Origin: Sapria himalayana
Taxonomy: Eukaryota; Streptophyta; Magnoliopsida; Malpighiales; Rafflesiaceae
Assembly (NCBI GenBank): GCA_029783825.1
Contig: JAREIK010010164.1
Coordinates: 104,444 to 168,443, forward strand
Direction: 5' to 3'
DNA: 64,000 nt
The notes below the pieces were generated by a model. That model was not told where the DNA came from, made no database searches, and saw only the letters and a list, made by a program, of their open reading frames with translations. This document shows, one piece after another, positions 15,370-27,134 of this stretch. The position numbers were made by a program, and so were the translations under genes. Positions within the stretch are counted from its first letter, which is position 1; each line of letters begins with the position of its first letter.

Positions 15370-15640
15370 CTCTTGAGGAATGTCCAAAATTACAATCATT
15401 CCTAGTGCAATGACATAGCAATATAAAGATAAAATGTACAAGCTATGGTCATATCCAATACTGTGACCAAGTATTATAGTGATTAAATATGTATTCATGA
15501 TCATTCTTAGTGCCATTACAATATGTTCAACAGAGAGACCTAAGGTATGGCATATTCTCATCGATATGATTTTTTGTTCTAGAGAAAAAATATACAATCA
15601 TGACCATTGCTAATGCTCCAATAATCTAAAGCTAGAAATA
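15370..15640. repeat. Three imperfect ~100-bp tandem repeats within U1
   Basis: Related cores occur near 15,392 (AATCATTCCTAGTGCAATGA), 15,498 (GATCATTCTTAGTGCCATTA) and 15,595 (AATCATGACCATTGCTAATG), about 106 and 97 bp apart. The repeats are weak and were judged by eye. They sit inside the 79-codon minus-strand frame and may explain why that frame looks patterned. Confidence 0.4.
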
Positions 15641-15780
15641 GACTGAATCCATAACTCACCCCTTGAGGCATGACTTTGTGTAAAATATACAAAAAGATAA
15701 ATCTATGACATTCCTAAAAGTTGTGAATTTCAATTTAAATTTAACACTTAGTCATTTGATTATAAAACTGCAAAACATGA

Positions 15781-15851
15781 GATTTATGATTTAGGGTTTA
15801 TGGAACAGAGATATAGTTTATGGTTTAGGATTTAAAGTTTAGGGTTTATGG
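15781..15851 (-). repeat. Degenerate telomere-like heptamers in U1
   Basis: On the minus strand this is a run of seven-base variants of the plant telomere repeat CCCTAAA (such as CCATAAA, TCCTAAA), broken in the middle by about 12 unrelated bases. It lies directly after the A-rich tract. The matching run in U2 is 54,612-54,687 on the plus strand. Confidence 0.7.
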
Positions 15852-15889
15852 TTTTTTTTTGTTTTTTTTTGGAAAATACACACTTTATT
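15852..15889 (-). terminator. Poly(A)-signal and A-rich tract (U1)
   Basis: On the minus strand AATAAA (15,889-15,884) is followed after about 13 bases by two runs of nine A separated by a single C (15,870-15,852). The layout resembles a transcript 3' end or a retroposed poly(A) tail. It is conserved in U2 (AATAAA at 54,576-54,581, A-rich tract about 54,596-54,611). No upstream coding region is recognisable. Confidence 0.4.
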
Positions 15890-17949
15890 TATCATTTAGG
15901 AACCCAACTTACAATAGACAAAAATCTGACTAATTTAGGCCAGTCCACCAAATCATATGCACCTTAATGATTCTATGCATAAAATACATAAAAAAACATA
16001 ATGCCTAATAATTCCAAGCGTACGAATAAAACTAAAATCACCTGGCATTCCCGGACTTGAGAGTTGGCATTGAGTCATTATGCGCACAGCATGCTTTCCA
16101 TTCGGATTTGTCCAAGCCTTTTGGAGGAACCTGAATGATGCACCATATTAAAACTATGCAAATATAAGATTGTGCATGTCTGTGACATGCAGCATCAAGC
16201 GTTTGCCTATGTCATTGCTATGCAATGGAATACATCTAAAACTAAATACCCATAAATCAACAAGTCCATATCTACGGCACTTTGTCAATTCATTCTCACC
16301 TTTGAATTCTACATTCTTTTGCTCCAATGATCCTCAAAGAAGTATCTCTTGGGTTAGAATGCTTCCTCCTCGAGCTCCAAGATGTGAATGTATGTTGCAC
16401 CGACAAAATATCAAAAAATATGCATGCATCGGTGTGCATGTGTGATGAGGTCCATCTCATAGTCTAATTATCTACGCGTACAACCAAGCTAGAATATAAG
16501 TAAAATTTAATAAATGCTATAAAGATCAGTCTTCTGCTCCAGGGAGTGTAGCATCGCCTAATGTGTATTTACAAAATACATTAGTGGGCCCCACTTAGAA
16601 ATACTCATGGGTCCAATTGCCCTCATTGCATTCTACATAGAGAACAGACAAGATTGTGTGTGTGAGTATGTCATGATCCGTCTCTACAAGCACATAGTGC
16701 ATACAAAGTAAAAAATACAAATAAGACTATAAACATAAACACAAGTTTGAATTTTTTGCTCCCTTATGGCTGGTCTGGACTCCTTTGCTTACTGGCCCTA
16801 CTTTGTGATGCTTCAGGATTTTTCAGGCTCTTCAATTAATCATGGATTACCTACTACTCCTGTTGGGCGATGGTTGGGTGGCCCTCTATGCTGCCTGATA
16901 TGGCTAGTGGGACCCACTCCTAGCTACTCCAGGGTTTACTCCCGACCACTTTGCTCGGTCTCGTCAGTTGTCTGAATGTTATCATCCCGGCTTTCTAGTG
17001 GGGCCCTTTACAAGATGGTGGCCCATACTTATGGCTACTTCCAGGACTTGCTGGCCCCTCTAAATGCTACACCAAAATGAACAAGAATATGTGCACGTGT
17101 GTACTATGGTCCGTCGCTATGTGTGTCTGGTGCAGTAGTATCAGGGTTTAGAAGTTTAGTAATTTAATTATTTAGGTATTTTGTGGTTTATAGGTTTTAT
17201 TTAAATAATTAAATAACAAAAAAAATATTTTTATGATTTTTTATAATTTTCAAGGTTATAACCATTGAAAATATTATAATTTTTAAATTTTTTTCAAATG
17301 TTTTTACAATATTTAATTATAATAATCATAAAAATTAAATATCATGTTAATTCAATATAAAAAATTTTATTGATCGATATTATAATACCATTCATAAAAT
17401 AGATTAATAAACTATTATTAATAAGATAGAAATTAATTAAAATATATTTGCAAAACTTAAAATGATTCAAAATCAAAGTAAAATATATTACTTAATAATA
17501 ATTTTTTATTTTAAAATTTTTGATTCTATTTATAAGCTTATAAATTTTTTTGATGAAGATAAATTATTTAAATTATATTTGTCTCATTCATAATTTTATT
17601 TTGCAATTAATATTTCTATAAAAATAAACTAATAAATAATTAAAATGAATATTAAAATTATAATGAATACAAATAAAAATGAGATTTATGATTAATTATT
17701 TAGGGAATACCTATTTAATGCTTTAATTATTTAAGAGTTTAGGAGTTTAGTGATTTAAGTGCTTAGGCATTTAGTAGTTTATATGTTTTATTTAAATAAT
17801 GAAATAACAAAAAAATTATTTTTCAAATTTTTTATCAATTTTGTAGGTTATAACCTTTATAAATATAATAATTTTTAATTTTTTTTAAATGTGAATTCAA
17901 TATTTAGTTATAATAAACTTAATAATTATATATCATGTAAATTAGATAT

Positions 17950-18445
17950 ACAATTTTATTGATAGATATTAATAAACTAAATATAAATATAATAATGATC
18001 AAAAAATAAATTAATAAACAATTATTTATTGATAGATATTTATATATTATTTATAAATACTTAAACCTTTAAAGATGGTTTAAATGTTTAAGTATTTAAG
18101 GTTTTTGGGGTTTAGGAGTTTAATGATTTAAGTGTTTAGGCATTTATAGTTTATAGGTTTTTTATAAACAATAAAATAACAAAAAATTTATTTTTATGAT
18201 TTTCTCTCATTTTCAAAGATGATAACCTTTGAAAATATTTAGTTATAATAATCTTTATTTCTCTAATAATGATCAAAAAATAATGATCAAAAAATTTGTA
18301 GGTATAATAACTAAAAATTTAATTATAATATATCATGTAAATTCATAATCTTTATAATATTAATAATAACTAAAAAATTTAATAGTTTATAGGCATTTAA
18401 TAACTAAATATAATATTTAGTTATAATAATCTTTATAATTATATA
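17950..18445 (+). repeat. Scrambled monomer patchwork
   Basis: Short pieces of the monomer are repeated and out of order: TAATGATCAAAAAA occurs twice in succession near 18,270-18,297, and pieces of the octamer run (GTTTATAGGCATTTAATA) and of the ATTTAGTTATAATAATCTTT stretch recur several times. The equivalent region of the inverted arm (about 52,800-52,950) is a clean monomer, so the scrambling followed the inverted duplication. Confidence 0.65.
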
Positions 18446-21400
18446 TCATGTAAATTTAATATAAACAATTTTATTGATAAATATTCTAATAATGATAAAA
18501 AATAAATTAATAATCTATTATTAATATGATAGATATCAATTAAAATATAATTACAAAACCTGAAATGATTCAGAAGCAAAGCAAAATATATTACTATATA
18601 ATAATTTTTTGTTTTTAAAATTTTTTTTCTTTTAAAAAGTTTATCTATAATTTTTTGATGAAAAATAATTTATATAAATTATTTGTCTAGCTCAATTTAT
18701 TTTGTAATTATTATTTATATATAAACAAACAAATAATTAATTAAAATGAATATTTAAAATTATAATGAAAAAAATTGAAATTTATTATTTATTATTTTGG
18801 GATACTATTTTAATTTAAATTAGATGTGTCTCACTAATAATTCATTTTGTAATTAATATTTCTATAAAAATAAACTGATAAATAATTAAAATAAAAATGT
18901 AAAATTATACTGTATAAAATTTAAAATGAGATTTATGATTTATTATTACTATATACTAGTTTAATGGTTTAAGTATTTATAGGTTCTTTGGCTTTTAGTG
19001 GTTTATTCATTTTATTAAAAAAACTAAAATATCAAAAAACAATTTTTAAATTTTTTCTCATTTTAATAGGTTATAACCTTTGAAAATATAATAATATATA
19101 AAATTTTTTGAAATGTGAATACAATACTTAGTTATAATAATATTAATAATTATATATCATATAAATTCAATAAACAATTTTATTTATATATATTATAATA
19201 ATGATCAAAATTAAATTTATAAACTATTGATATTAAGATAGATATTAATTAAAAAATAATTACAAAACTTAAATTGATTCAAAATTATAGTAAAATATAT
19301 TTCTAGATAACAATTTTGAATTTTTAAATTTTTAATTCTTTTATAAGCATATATATTTTTTAAATTATATTTGTCGCACTAATAATTTATTTTGTAATAA
19401 ATATTTTTATAAAAATAAACTAATAAATAATCAAAATGAATATTTAATATTATAATAAATAGAATTAAAAATTAGATTTATTAATTATTAAGTAGCATAT
19501 AGAAGTTTAATGGTTTATGTATTTTTGCATTACGGGGTTTATGAGTTTACTGATTTAACTGTGTATGCATTTAGTGGTTTATATGTGTTATTTAAAAAAA
19601 ATATCAAAAAATTTATTTTTTTTATTTTTTTTATTTTTTGATATTTTAAAAGGTTATAACCTTTGAAAATATAATAATTTTTATATTTTTTTCAAAATTG
19701 AATACTATATTTAGTTATAATAATCATTATATTTATATATCATATAAATATAATATAAATATTGTTATCAGTAAATATTCTAATAATGATCAAACAATAA
19801 ATTAATAATGTATTATTAATAAGATAGATACCAATTTAAATATAATTACGAAACCTAAATGATTCAGAAATAAACTAAATATAAACAATTTTATTGGTAG
19901 ATGTTATATCAATTATCAAAAAACAAATTTATAAACTATTATTAATATAATAGATATAAATTAAAATATAATTAAAAAACCTAAAATGATTCAAAATCAA
20001 AGTAAAATTCATTACTAAATAAAAAATTTTTTTTTAGTTTTTGCATCATTTTATAACCTTATATGTTTTTTTGATGAAAAATAAATTATTTAAATTATAT
20101 TTGTCACTCATAATTTATTTTGTAATTTATATTTCTATAAATTATTTAAATTATAAATTAAGGTTTACGAGTTTAAAGGTTTAAGTATTTAGGGTCTTCA
20201 GGGTTTAGGAGTTTAGATATTTATGTATTTAGGCATTTAATGGTTTATAAGTTTTATTTAAATAATGATATAAGAAAAAATTTATTTTTGTTATTTTTTC
20301 TCATTTTTGAAGGTTATAAACTTTGAAAATATAACAATTTTTAAATTTTTGTTATATGTGAATACTATATTTAGTTATGATAATCTTAATAATTATATAT
20401 CATGTAAATTCAATATAAACAATTATATTGAAATATATTATATTAATGATTATAAAATAAATTAATAAACTATTATTAATAAGATAGATATTATTTTAAA
20501 TATATTTGCAAAACATAAATTTATTCAAAATCAAAGTAAAATATATTAAAAAAATAATACTTTCTTTGATGTTTTGCTTCTTTTTATAAGTTTATATTTT
20601 TTGTTATTAAAAGTAAATTATTTAAATTATATTTGTCTTCCTCATAATTAAATTTAATTTATAATTCTATAAAAATAAAGTAATAAATAATTAAAATGAA
20701 TATTTAAAAAAAACAATGAATACAAATAAAATAGAGATTTATTATTCAGGATATACTAGTTTAATGGTTTATGTATTTATGTGTTTTGGGTTTTAGTGAT
20801 TGATGTGTTTAGGCCTTTAGTGATTTATAGTTTTTATTTAAAGAATGAAAAAATAAAAAAATTAATTTTTTGATTTTTTTTAATTTTTGAAGGATATAAC
20901 CATTGAAATTATAATAATTTTTAATTTTTTTTAAATGTGAATATAATATTCAGTAATAATAATCTTAATAATTATATATAATGTATACTCAATATAAATA
21001 ATTTTATTGATAGATATTATAATAATGATCAATAATAAATTAATAAATAATTATTAATAAGAATGATATAAATTAAAATATAATTGCAAAATCTAAAATG
21101 AGTCAAAATAAAAATAAAATATATTACTAAATAATAAATTTTTAATTTTAAAATTTTGCCTCTTTTTATAAGGATATATATTTTTATTGTTGAAAAATAA
21201 ATTATTTAATTTAGATCTGTCTCACTAATAATTTAATATGTAATTAATATTTCTATAAAAATAAACTGATAAAAAATTAAAATAAAAATTTAAAATTATA
21301 CTAAATAAAAATTAAATTGAGATTTATGATTTTTTATTAATGTACACCTGTTTAATAATTTAATTATTTAAAGGTTTTATCATTTAGGAGTTTAGCAATT

Positions 21401-22062
21401 TATGTTTCTAGACATTTAGTGGTTTATAGGTTTTATTTAAACAATAAAATAAAAAAAAATTGTACTTTTTTATCATTTTAATAGATTATAACCTTTGAAA
21501 ATATAATAATATTTAAAATTTTTTGAAATGAGAAAACAATATTTAATTATAATAATATTAATAATTATATATCATATAAATTCAATATAAACAATTTTAT
21601 TGATAGATAATATAATAATGATCAAATTTAAGTTAATAAACTATTAATAAAAAGATTGATATTAATTAAAAAATATTTACAAAATCCAAATTGATTCAAA
21701 ATTCAAGTAAAATATATAACTGAATAATAATTTTTAATTTTAAAATTTTTACTTCTTTTATAAGCATATATTTTTTTGATTAAAAATAAATTAATTAAAA
21801 TATATATGCCGCTCTTATAATTTATTTTCTACTAAATATTTCTATAAAAATAAAGTAAAAAATAATTAAAATGAATATTTAAAAATATAATAAATTCAAA
21901 TAAAAATTAGATTTATTAATTATTACGTAGTATATAGTAGTTTAATGGTTTATGTATTTAGGCATTATAAAGTTTAGGAGTTTACTGATTTAACTGTGTA
22001 TGCATTTATTGGTTTATAAGTTTTATTAAAAAAATAAAAAAATAAAAATTTATTTTTATTTT

Positions 22063-22104
22063 TTTTCATATTTTCAAAGGTTATAACCTTTGAAAATATG
22101 AAAA
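22063..22104. repeat. 42-bp perfect palindrome at a monomer palindrome box
   Basis: All 21 base pairs match across the centre between 22,083 and 22,084, with core AAAGGTTATAACCTTT. It is the longest perfect example I traced by hand. Such a palindrome can extrude as a cruciform or fold as a hairpin when single-stranded (established DNA behaviour; whether it does so here is unknown). Confidence 0.9.
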
Positions 22105-23334
22105 TTTTTAAATTTTTTTAAATGTGAATACAATATTTAGTTATAATAATAATTATATTTATATATCAAATAAATTCAATACAAATAATTTTAATGATAA
22201 ATATTCTAATAATGATCAAAGAATAAATTAATAATCTATTATTAATAAGATAGACATCAATTAAAATATAATTAAAAAACCTAAAATGATTTAGAAGAAA
22301 CGCAAAATATATTACTATATAATAATTTTTTGTTATGAAATTTTATTTTCTTTTAAAAAGTTTATCAACAATATTTTTGATGTAAAATAATTTATATAAA
22401 TTATATTTGTCTAACTCATAATTTATTTTGTAATTAATATTTGTATATAAATAAACAAATAAATAATTAAAATGAATATTTTAAATTATAATGAAAAAAA
22501 ATGACATTTATAATTTAGGGATACCGGTTTACTTTAAATTAGATCTGTCTTACTAATAACTTATTTTGTAATTAATATTTCTATAAAATAAATTGATAAA
22601 TATATAAAATAAAAATTTAAAATTATACTGAATAAAAATTAAAATGAGATTTATGATTTATTATTAATGTATACCAGTTTAATGATTTAAGTATTTAAAG
22701 GAATTGTCGTTAGGAGTTTAGTGATTTATGTTTTTAGTCTTTTAGTGGTTTATATGTTTTATTTAAAAAAATAAAATACCAAAAAAAATTTCAATAATTT
22801 TTTATCATTTTCATAAGTTATATCATTTGAAAATATAATAATATTGAAAATTTTTTGAAATTTTAATACAATATTTTGTTATAATAATATTAATAATTAT
22901 ATATCATATAAATTTAATATAAATAATTTTATTGATAGATATTATAATAATGATCAAAAATTAAATTTATAAACTATTAATATAAGATAGATATTAATTA
23001 AAAAATATTTACAAAACCCAAATTGATTCAAAATTAAAGTAACTTATATTACTCGATAATAATTTTTATTTTTAAATTTATGCTTCTTTTATAAGCATAT
23101 ATTTTTATTAGATAAATAATATATTATTTAAATTATATTTGTCCTACTCATAATTTATTATGTAATAAATATTTCTAAATAAATATACTAATAAATAATT
23201 AAAATGAATATTTAAAAATATAAAAAAAAGCAATAAAAATTAGATTTATTAATTATTAAGTAGTATTTAGCGGTTTAATGGTTTATGTATTTAGGCATTA
23301 TGGGATTTAAAAGTTTATTGATTTAACTTTATAT

Positions 23335-23342
23335 GCATTTAG
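23335..23342. repeat. Left target-site duplication of hAT copy 1
   Basis: GCATTTAG precedes the element and GCATTGAG (27,035-27,042) follows it: an 8-bp duplication with one mismatch, the length typical of hAT elements. The site belongs to the octamer run of the satellite monomer. Confidence 0.8.
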
Positions 23343-23546
23343 TAGGGCTACTTACGAGACTCAGAGATTCGTGACCCGACCCGAACTCTTGTCCTGAAAG
23401 AATCGGGACTGAGTAAAATCCGTTGACTTTGACTTTTCCCATCCCGTTCTGTCACGTATTTTTTATTTTTGGATGGTTCCAGATCTTAAGCAATATCCAT
23501 CCCGAGAATCGTCATGTCCTAAAAAACCGATACTAGAACCAGGAGA

Positions 23547-23559
23547 ATATATATATATA
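23547..23559 (+). promoter_or_regulatory. Possible TATA-like element of hAT copy 1
   Basis: A TATATATATA-type tract sits about 200 bp inside the left end and about 375 bp before the transposase start. Copy 2 keeps it at 41,901-41,911. The evidence is position and sequence only, and in such an A+T-rich setting a TATA tract is weak evidence. Confidence 0.3.
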
Positions 23560-23933
23560 ACATGAAGATGCCACCAATTCCACTACTGCCCATCCAATTC
23601 CAACCCACCTATTGCTGTTCCTATGAGTTCCAGGCCACCTCACACCGTTCCATCCGTGCTCAATTAGGTCCAGCCCTTGTCCGTCGCACTTCTGCTTGCC
23701 TCCACCATTTCTCAGATGCCACCTGCCTTTTGTTTTGTTTTTCTGATGAGAATTGAGTGATTAATTATTAATATTAAATGTCTCAGTCAGTTTTGTGGAG
23801 TATTGGTTGTGGTATTGTGGTTGGGCCAAATGAATGGGCTGAATGTGTTATAGTCAGTTTTGTAATGCTTGCTTGTTTGAAATATTTATATGTATATATG
23901 CTTAACATATCATATTAATTAATGGCAATGTAG

Positions 23934-26219
23934 ATGGCACAATCTAGCAGTAAATGAAAAATACAATAAATTGAAGATGATCACATCTTAAATGATCAAA
24001 GTACAGGTAAATATAATCATCATCCTTTCACGAAGGCTCCTATTGTTACGGCAGGTTCTTCAATTCCAATTATAAAAGAAAGTCAATGTAGATCTGAACC
24101 TCAAGCGCATAAAAAGTATAAGTCTGCGGTTTGGAAAACTTATGAGATATTAGTTGATTTAGAGGGAATTGAAACTGGTAGGGCAGCTTGTATATGGTGT
24201 AGGAAAGAATACTTGGCAAAAAGTGATCAAGGTACTTTGGGTTTATGGAAATACTTGAGAGAGACTTGATAGAATTTTCCACACAAAAAAATAATTAATA
24301 GAAGCTCACAAAGGTAAAGACAAGTCACAATCTTTGTTGAGTTTAACTATAGGAACTATTTCAGAGGATAACAAATTAACTTGTAGGTAATTTGACCAAC
24401 AACTAGTTAGGGAGGCTTTGGTGAAAATGATCATAAAAGATGAATTGACTTTTTGTTTTGTTGAGAGGGATGAGTACAATGAGTTTTGTGAAGTTAGTGT
24501 GCCTCAATTTAAAATTCCATCTAGGCACTCTACACTGAGGGATTGTTTTTCTTTGTTTGTGAAGGAAAAGAAGAAATTATTTGATAGCATATCACCTCAT
24601 TGTTGTAGAGTTTCATTGACTACCAACACTTGGACTAGCATTCAAAATTTTTCTTATATATGTTTGACTGTTCATTTAATTGATTCTCAATGGAATATGC
24701 ATAAAAGGCTTTTGAACATTTGTGTAATTAAATGTCATTCTAGAGTTAATATTAGAAATGCTATTGAGTTTTGCATGAATGAATTGGGTTTGAGAAAGTT
24801 GATCTGAATTACTGTTGATAATACATCAAATAATGATGTTGCAGTTGAACAATTGAAAAAAAAGCTTTTGAAGAAAAGTGTTGTACCTTTGAGAGGCGAG
24901 CATTTTCATATGAGATGTTGTGCTTATATCTTAAACTTAATTGTCAGAGAAGGCATTTCAGTAGTTGAGGGTGCTATTCAAAAAATTAGAGGTGTGGTGA
25001 AATATGTGAGGAGCACTCCTAAATGATTAGATATGTTTAAGTTGTGTTGAAGAAGCAAACTTGACATATGAATCTTCATTGCAATTAGATTGTCCTATAA
25101 GATGGAATTCAACTTATTTGATGCTAGAAACTGATATAAAATATCAAAAAGAATTTGATAAGATGGAGGTCAAAGACAAAAGGTTTTTGAAGGAGTTTGG
25201 TTAAAACGTTCCAACTGAGAGAAACTGAACATATGCCAAAATTTTGGATCATTTCTTAAAAACTTTTTATGAGGTAACTTGTAAATTTTCTGGCTCATAA
25301 TATTCTAGCTCTAGTGTTTATTTTCCTCCGATTATTTGAATTTTTTTAAAAAAATTCAGCTTTGTGAAAATAGTAGATATACAATGGTGTCTGAAATCGG
25401 TATGAAAATGAGGCATAAATTCAACAAATATTGGGGTTCTCTTCAGTCAACAAATATTATGCTTTTTATAGCAGTAGTGTTGGATCATAGATATAAGCTC
25501 AAATATCTCAAGGGTATATACACTTAGCATTATGGAGAGGAATTGGCTACAAATTTGGTGAAAAAGGTTATAAATGCTTTAAATAAGTTGATGGATGATT
25601 ATAAAGATTTAAATCAAGATGAATCAAAAGAAGATGATTTCTCTTCTACTGTGTTGAAGAAAAATGATGATTTCTTTGATGGTAGTGATACTTATGTTGA
25701 TGATTTTTTTGTTGAATTGGAGAAAGAACAAGAAGTTGCAGCTTTGGAAGTGTTGGATAGGTACTTGGAGGACAAACTTGAAAAAATAGAATTGATTTTG
25801 ATCTTCTAAACTGGTGGAAGGTAAATGTGGTTAGGTATCCTTCTTTGGCAAATGTGGCAAGGGATGTATTTGCTATCCAAGCATCTACTGTGGCCTACGA
25901 ATCTACATTTAGCACTAGGGGGAGAACATTAGATAAATTTAGGAGTTCTTTAACACCTATTACAGCTGAAGTTCTCATATGTCTACAAGATTTGTTAAGA
26001 AGCTAAAACAAACCTATTGAAATTTAAGAATTAGTTCAATACCTTGATGATAATGAATCAGGTTAGTATACAAATCTTGTAAATTTTAATTTCATTTTAC
26101 TTATTTTATTCATTCAATTAAATAAAAATATGGTTCAATTACAATTTTCAGAGTGGTCACAAGATCCAAATATTCTTCCAACTATAGTTGGCCAACTAAA
26201 TTTCGAATGGGTGTATTAA
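23934..26219 (+). pseudogene. hAT transposase pseudogene, RICESLEEPER-like, copy 1
   Basis: The likely start is ATG 23,934 (MAQSSSK), directly after an acceptor-like TGTAG, which suggests a leader intron. Recognisable blocks in order: BED zinc finger 24,099-24,266 (CIWC, then WKYLRET, with Y where the family usually has H, and a stop at 24,267 where copy 2 has C); RNase H-like core 24,391-24,807 with LTTNTWTS; then VDNTSNND and RCCAYILNLIV about 24,810-24,960; the segment FNKYWGSLQ to VVLDHRYKLKY 25,336-25,527; and the hAT C-terminal dimerisation domain about 25,710-26,006 (NWWK, AYESTFS). A GT..AG intron (26,062-26,151) precedes a short last exon ending at 26,219. Stops include 23,955, 24,267 and 24,388, and one A was lost near 25,790. 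N at 24,625-24,627 replaces the D that copy 2 keeps, probably the first catalytic acidic residue. The family assignment is confident; the residue mapping is inference. Confidence 0.9.
26062..26151 (+). other. Predicted last intron of transposase pseudogene copy 1
   Basis: Begins GTTAGTATAC after GAATCAG and ends AATTTTCAG before AGTGGTCACAAG. It is T-rich before the acceptor. Joining the flanking exons restores a frame that ends at TAA 26,217-26,219, with a C-terminal end reading QLNFEWVY. Copy 2 has the same boundaries (44,415-44,505). Confidence 0.6.
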
Positions 26220-27102
26220 ATTTTATAAGGTAATATTTTGTTTTTTTATTACTCTTTCATCTTAGAAATTTATGTCTACATGATTAACACTTTTTCATCT
26301 TTGGTTGTCCTTCTAAAGTGGAGGAAGAAAAGGGAGGAGTTGTAGAAGAGATAATTAATTGGGTTTGAATTTTCATTGCTGTTCCGTGATGGACATTTGA
26401 AATGATTATTATCATGGTTGTTATTAGTTGTATTTTTTTTTGTTATATTAAGCTGCCTATTTTTAGTAATTACTTAAGTAATAATTGCTGCTACCAATTT
26501 TGGTGGTCATTTTTAGTTATTCCTTAATATTTTAAGTAATTGTTTAAAAAATGTAGTATTGCTATCATGGTTAATTTCACTCGGCTGAACAAAGCCAACT
26601 TGTGAAAAAACAAAGAACCAAATTAAGCACACAACTCGTTCCCGTTCTATTTAACATTTATATCCTTTTCTGCACATCAAAGCTTTTGACAAGGTAATGG
26701 ATCTCGTTTGCGGTATTCAGCCTAATTGACAAAACAAAATTGGCCCAATTTGAGTTTGAAAGATACATAACTAAGGAATGATAAATGGTAGAACAAAAGG
26801 TTTCGACATGAACTAACTTGGCTGGTTTGAAGAAAATAAATTGAAAAAAATGTCCGAACTCCGTTCCGTCCCAGAACCATTTTATCATACCCAAAATCCC
26901 TGATCTCCATCCTATCTCATCCCGATATTTTCAACCTATGGGATGGGTCTGGATCTTCAAAAAAAAATCTTTGAACTGTGGGAAGGGACTGGAGATTTTA
27001 ATCCACATCTCATCTCGTCCCATGAGCACCCCTAGCATTGAGTGGTTTATAGGTTTTATTTAAAAAATAAAATAACAAAAAAATTATTTTAATTATTTTT
27101 TG

Positions 27103-27134
27103 ATATTTTCAAAGGTTATAACCTTTGAAAATAT
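27103..27134. repeat. 32-bp perfect palindrome at a monomer palindrome box
   Basis: All 16 pairs match around the centre between 27,118 and 27,119. This is the first box after hAT copy 1. The equivalent box after hAT copy 2 (near 45,470) has lost perfect symmetry in one arm but gained a central TA. Confidence 0.9.

Larger units (their letters stand above)
14675..17142. other. Non-satellite segment U1 (inverted copy at U2)
   Basis: This 2.47-kb segment of ordinary composition interrupts the array and replaces roughly 100 bp of a monomer. It reappears in reverse orientation at 53,601-55,797, and both copies join the satellite at the same monomer positions, so insertion preceded the inverted duplication. 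U1 is longer by two clean blocks, about 16,244-16,401 and 16,586-16,701. Read on the minus strand it contains a segment from about 17,142 to 15,884 ending in AATAAA and an A-rich tract, then telomere-like heptamers. Around 15,370-15,640 there are three imperfect repeats of about 100 bp (cores near 15,392, 15,498 and 15,595). I recognise no protein family; the short frames at 15,358-15,597 minus, 16,170-16,445 plus and 16,766-16,975 plus match nothing I know. It could be an unrelated intergenic or retroposed fragment. Confidence 0.8.
17143..23334 (+). repeat. Satellite array segment B
   Basis: About ten monomers with palindrome boxes near 17256, 17850, 18220, 19073, 19656, 20314, 20899, 21490, 22083 and 22811. 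The part 17,143 to about 19,050 is collinear, in reverse, with 53,600-52,140. From about 19,866 onward it is collinear, in the same orientation, with about 38,950 onward at an offset of about 19.08 kb; this changes to 18.35 kb just before the hAT element because the second copy lacks one compound monomer (about 22,450-23,200). Long-variant junctions lie near 18,815 and 22,525 and a short-variant junction near 20,150. No gene is visible. Confidence 0.88.
23343..27034 (+). mobile_element. hAT DNA transposon, copy 1 (decayed, about 3.69 kb)
   Basis: The element starts with TAGGGCTACTTACGAGAC, and the reverse complement of its right end is TAGGGGTGCTCATGGGAC: imperfect terminal inverted repeats (13 of 18 match) flanked by an 8-bp duplication, as expected of hAT elements. 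The ends are G+C-richer than the satellite and contain repeated CCCG-type subterminal motifs (such as CCCGACCCG, CATCCCG). Inside is one transposase gene on the plus strand, broken by many stops and frameshifts. Copy 2 (41,698-45,384) is about 90% identical in a compared stretch and sits at the same monomer position. Both the D-to-N change and the early stops mean this copy cannot encode active transposase; mobilisation in trans would depend on its intact-looking ends. Confidence 0.92.

Noticed and set aside
15358..15597. 79-codon frame open in both U1 (minus) and U2 (54,872-55,111 plus)
   Set aside because: Differences by eye are about 10 replacement to 6 silent, close to what unconstrained drift gives; no family resemblance; open status over 240 bp in two recent copies is weak evidence.
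16766..16975. 69-codon frame in U1 with a start and ordinary composition
   Set aside because: It is not maintained as an equivalent open frame in U2 and matches no protein I recognise.
23562..23756. 64-codon frame in the hAT 5' leader, same length in copy 2 (41,915-42,109)
   Set aside because: About 17 of 64 residues differ, more than in nearby sequence; the position fits the untranslated leader before ATG 23,934; no recognisable domain.
24070..24282. Minus-strand 70-codon frame
   Set aside because: It is the antisense shadow of the transposase BED-finger region.
26658..26910. Minus-strand frames in the hAT right end (and 44,931-45,388 in copy 2)
   Set aside because: They lie in the non-coding right end of the element, and the frames differ between copies.
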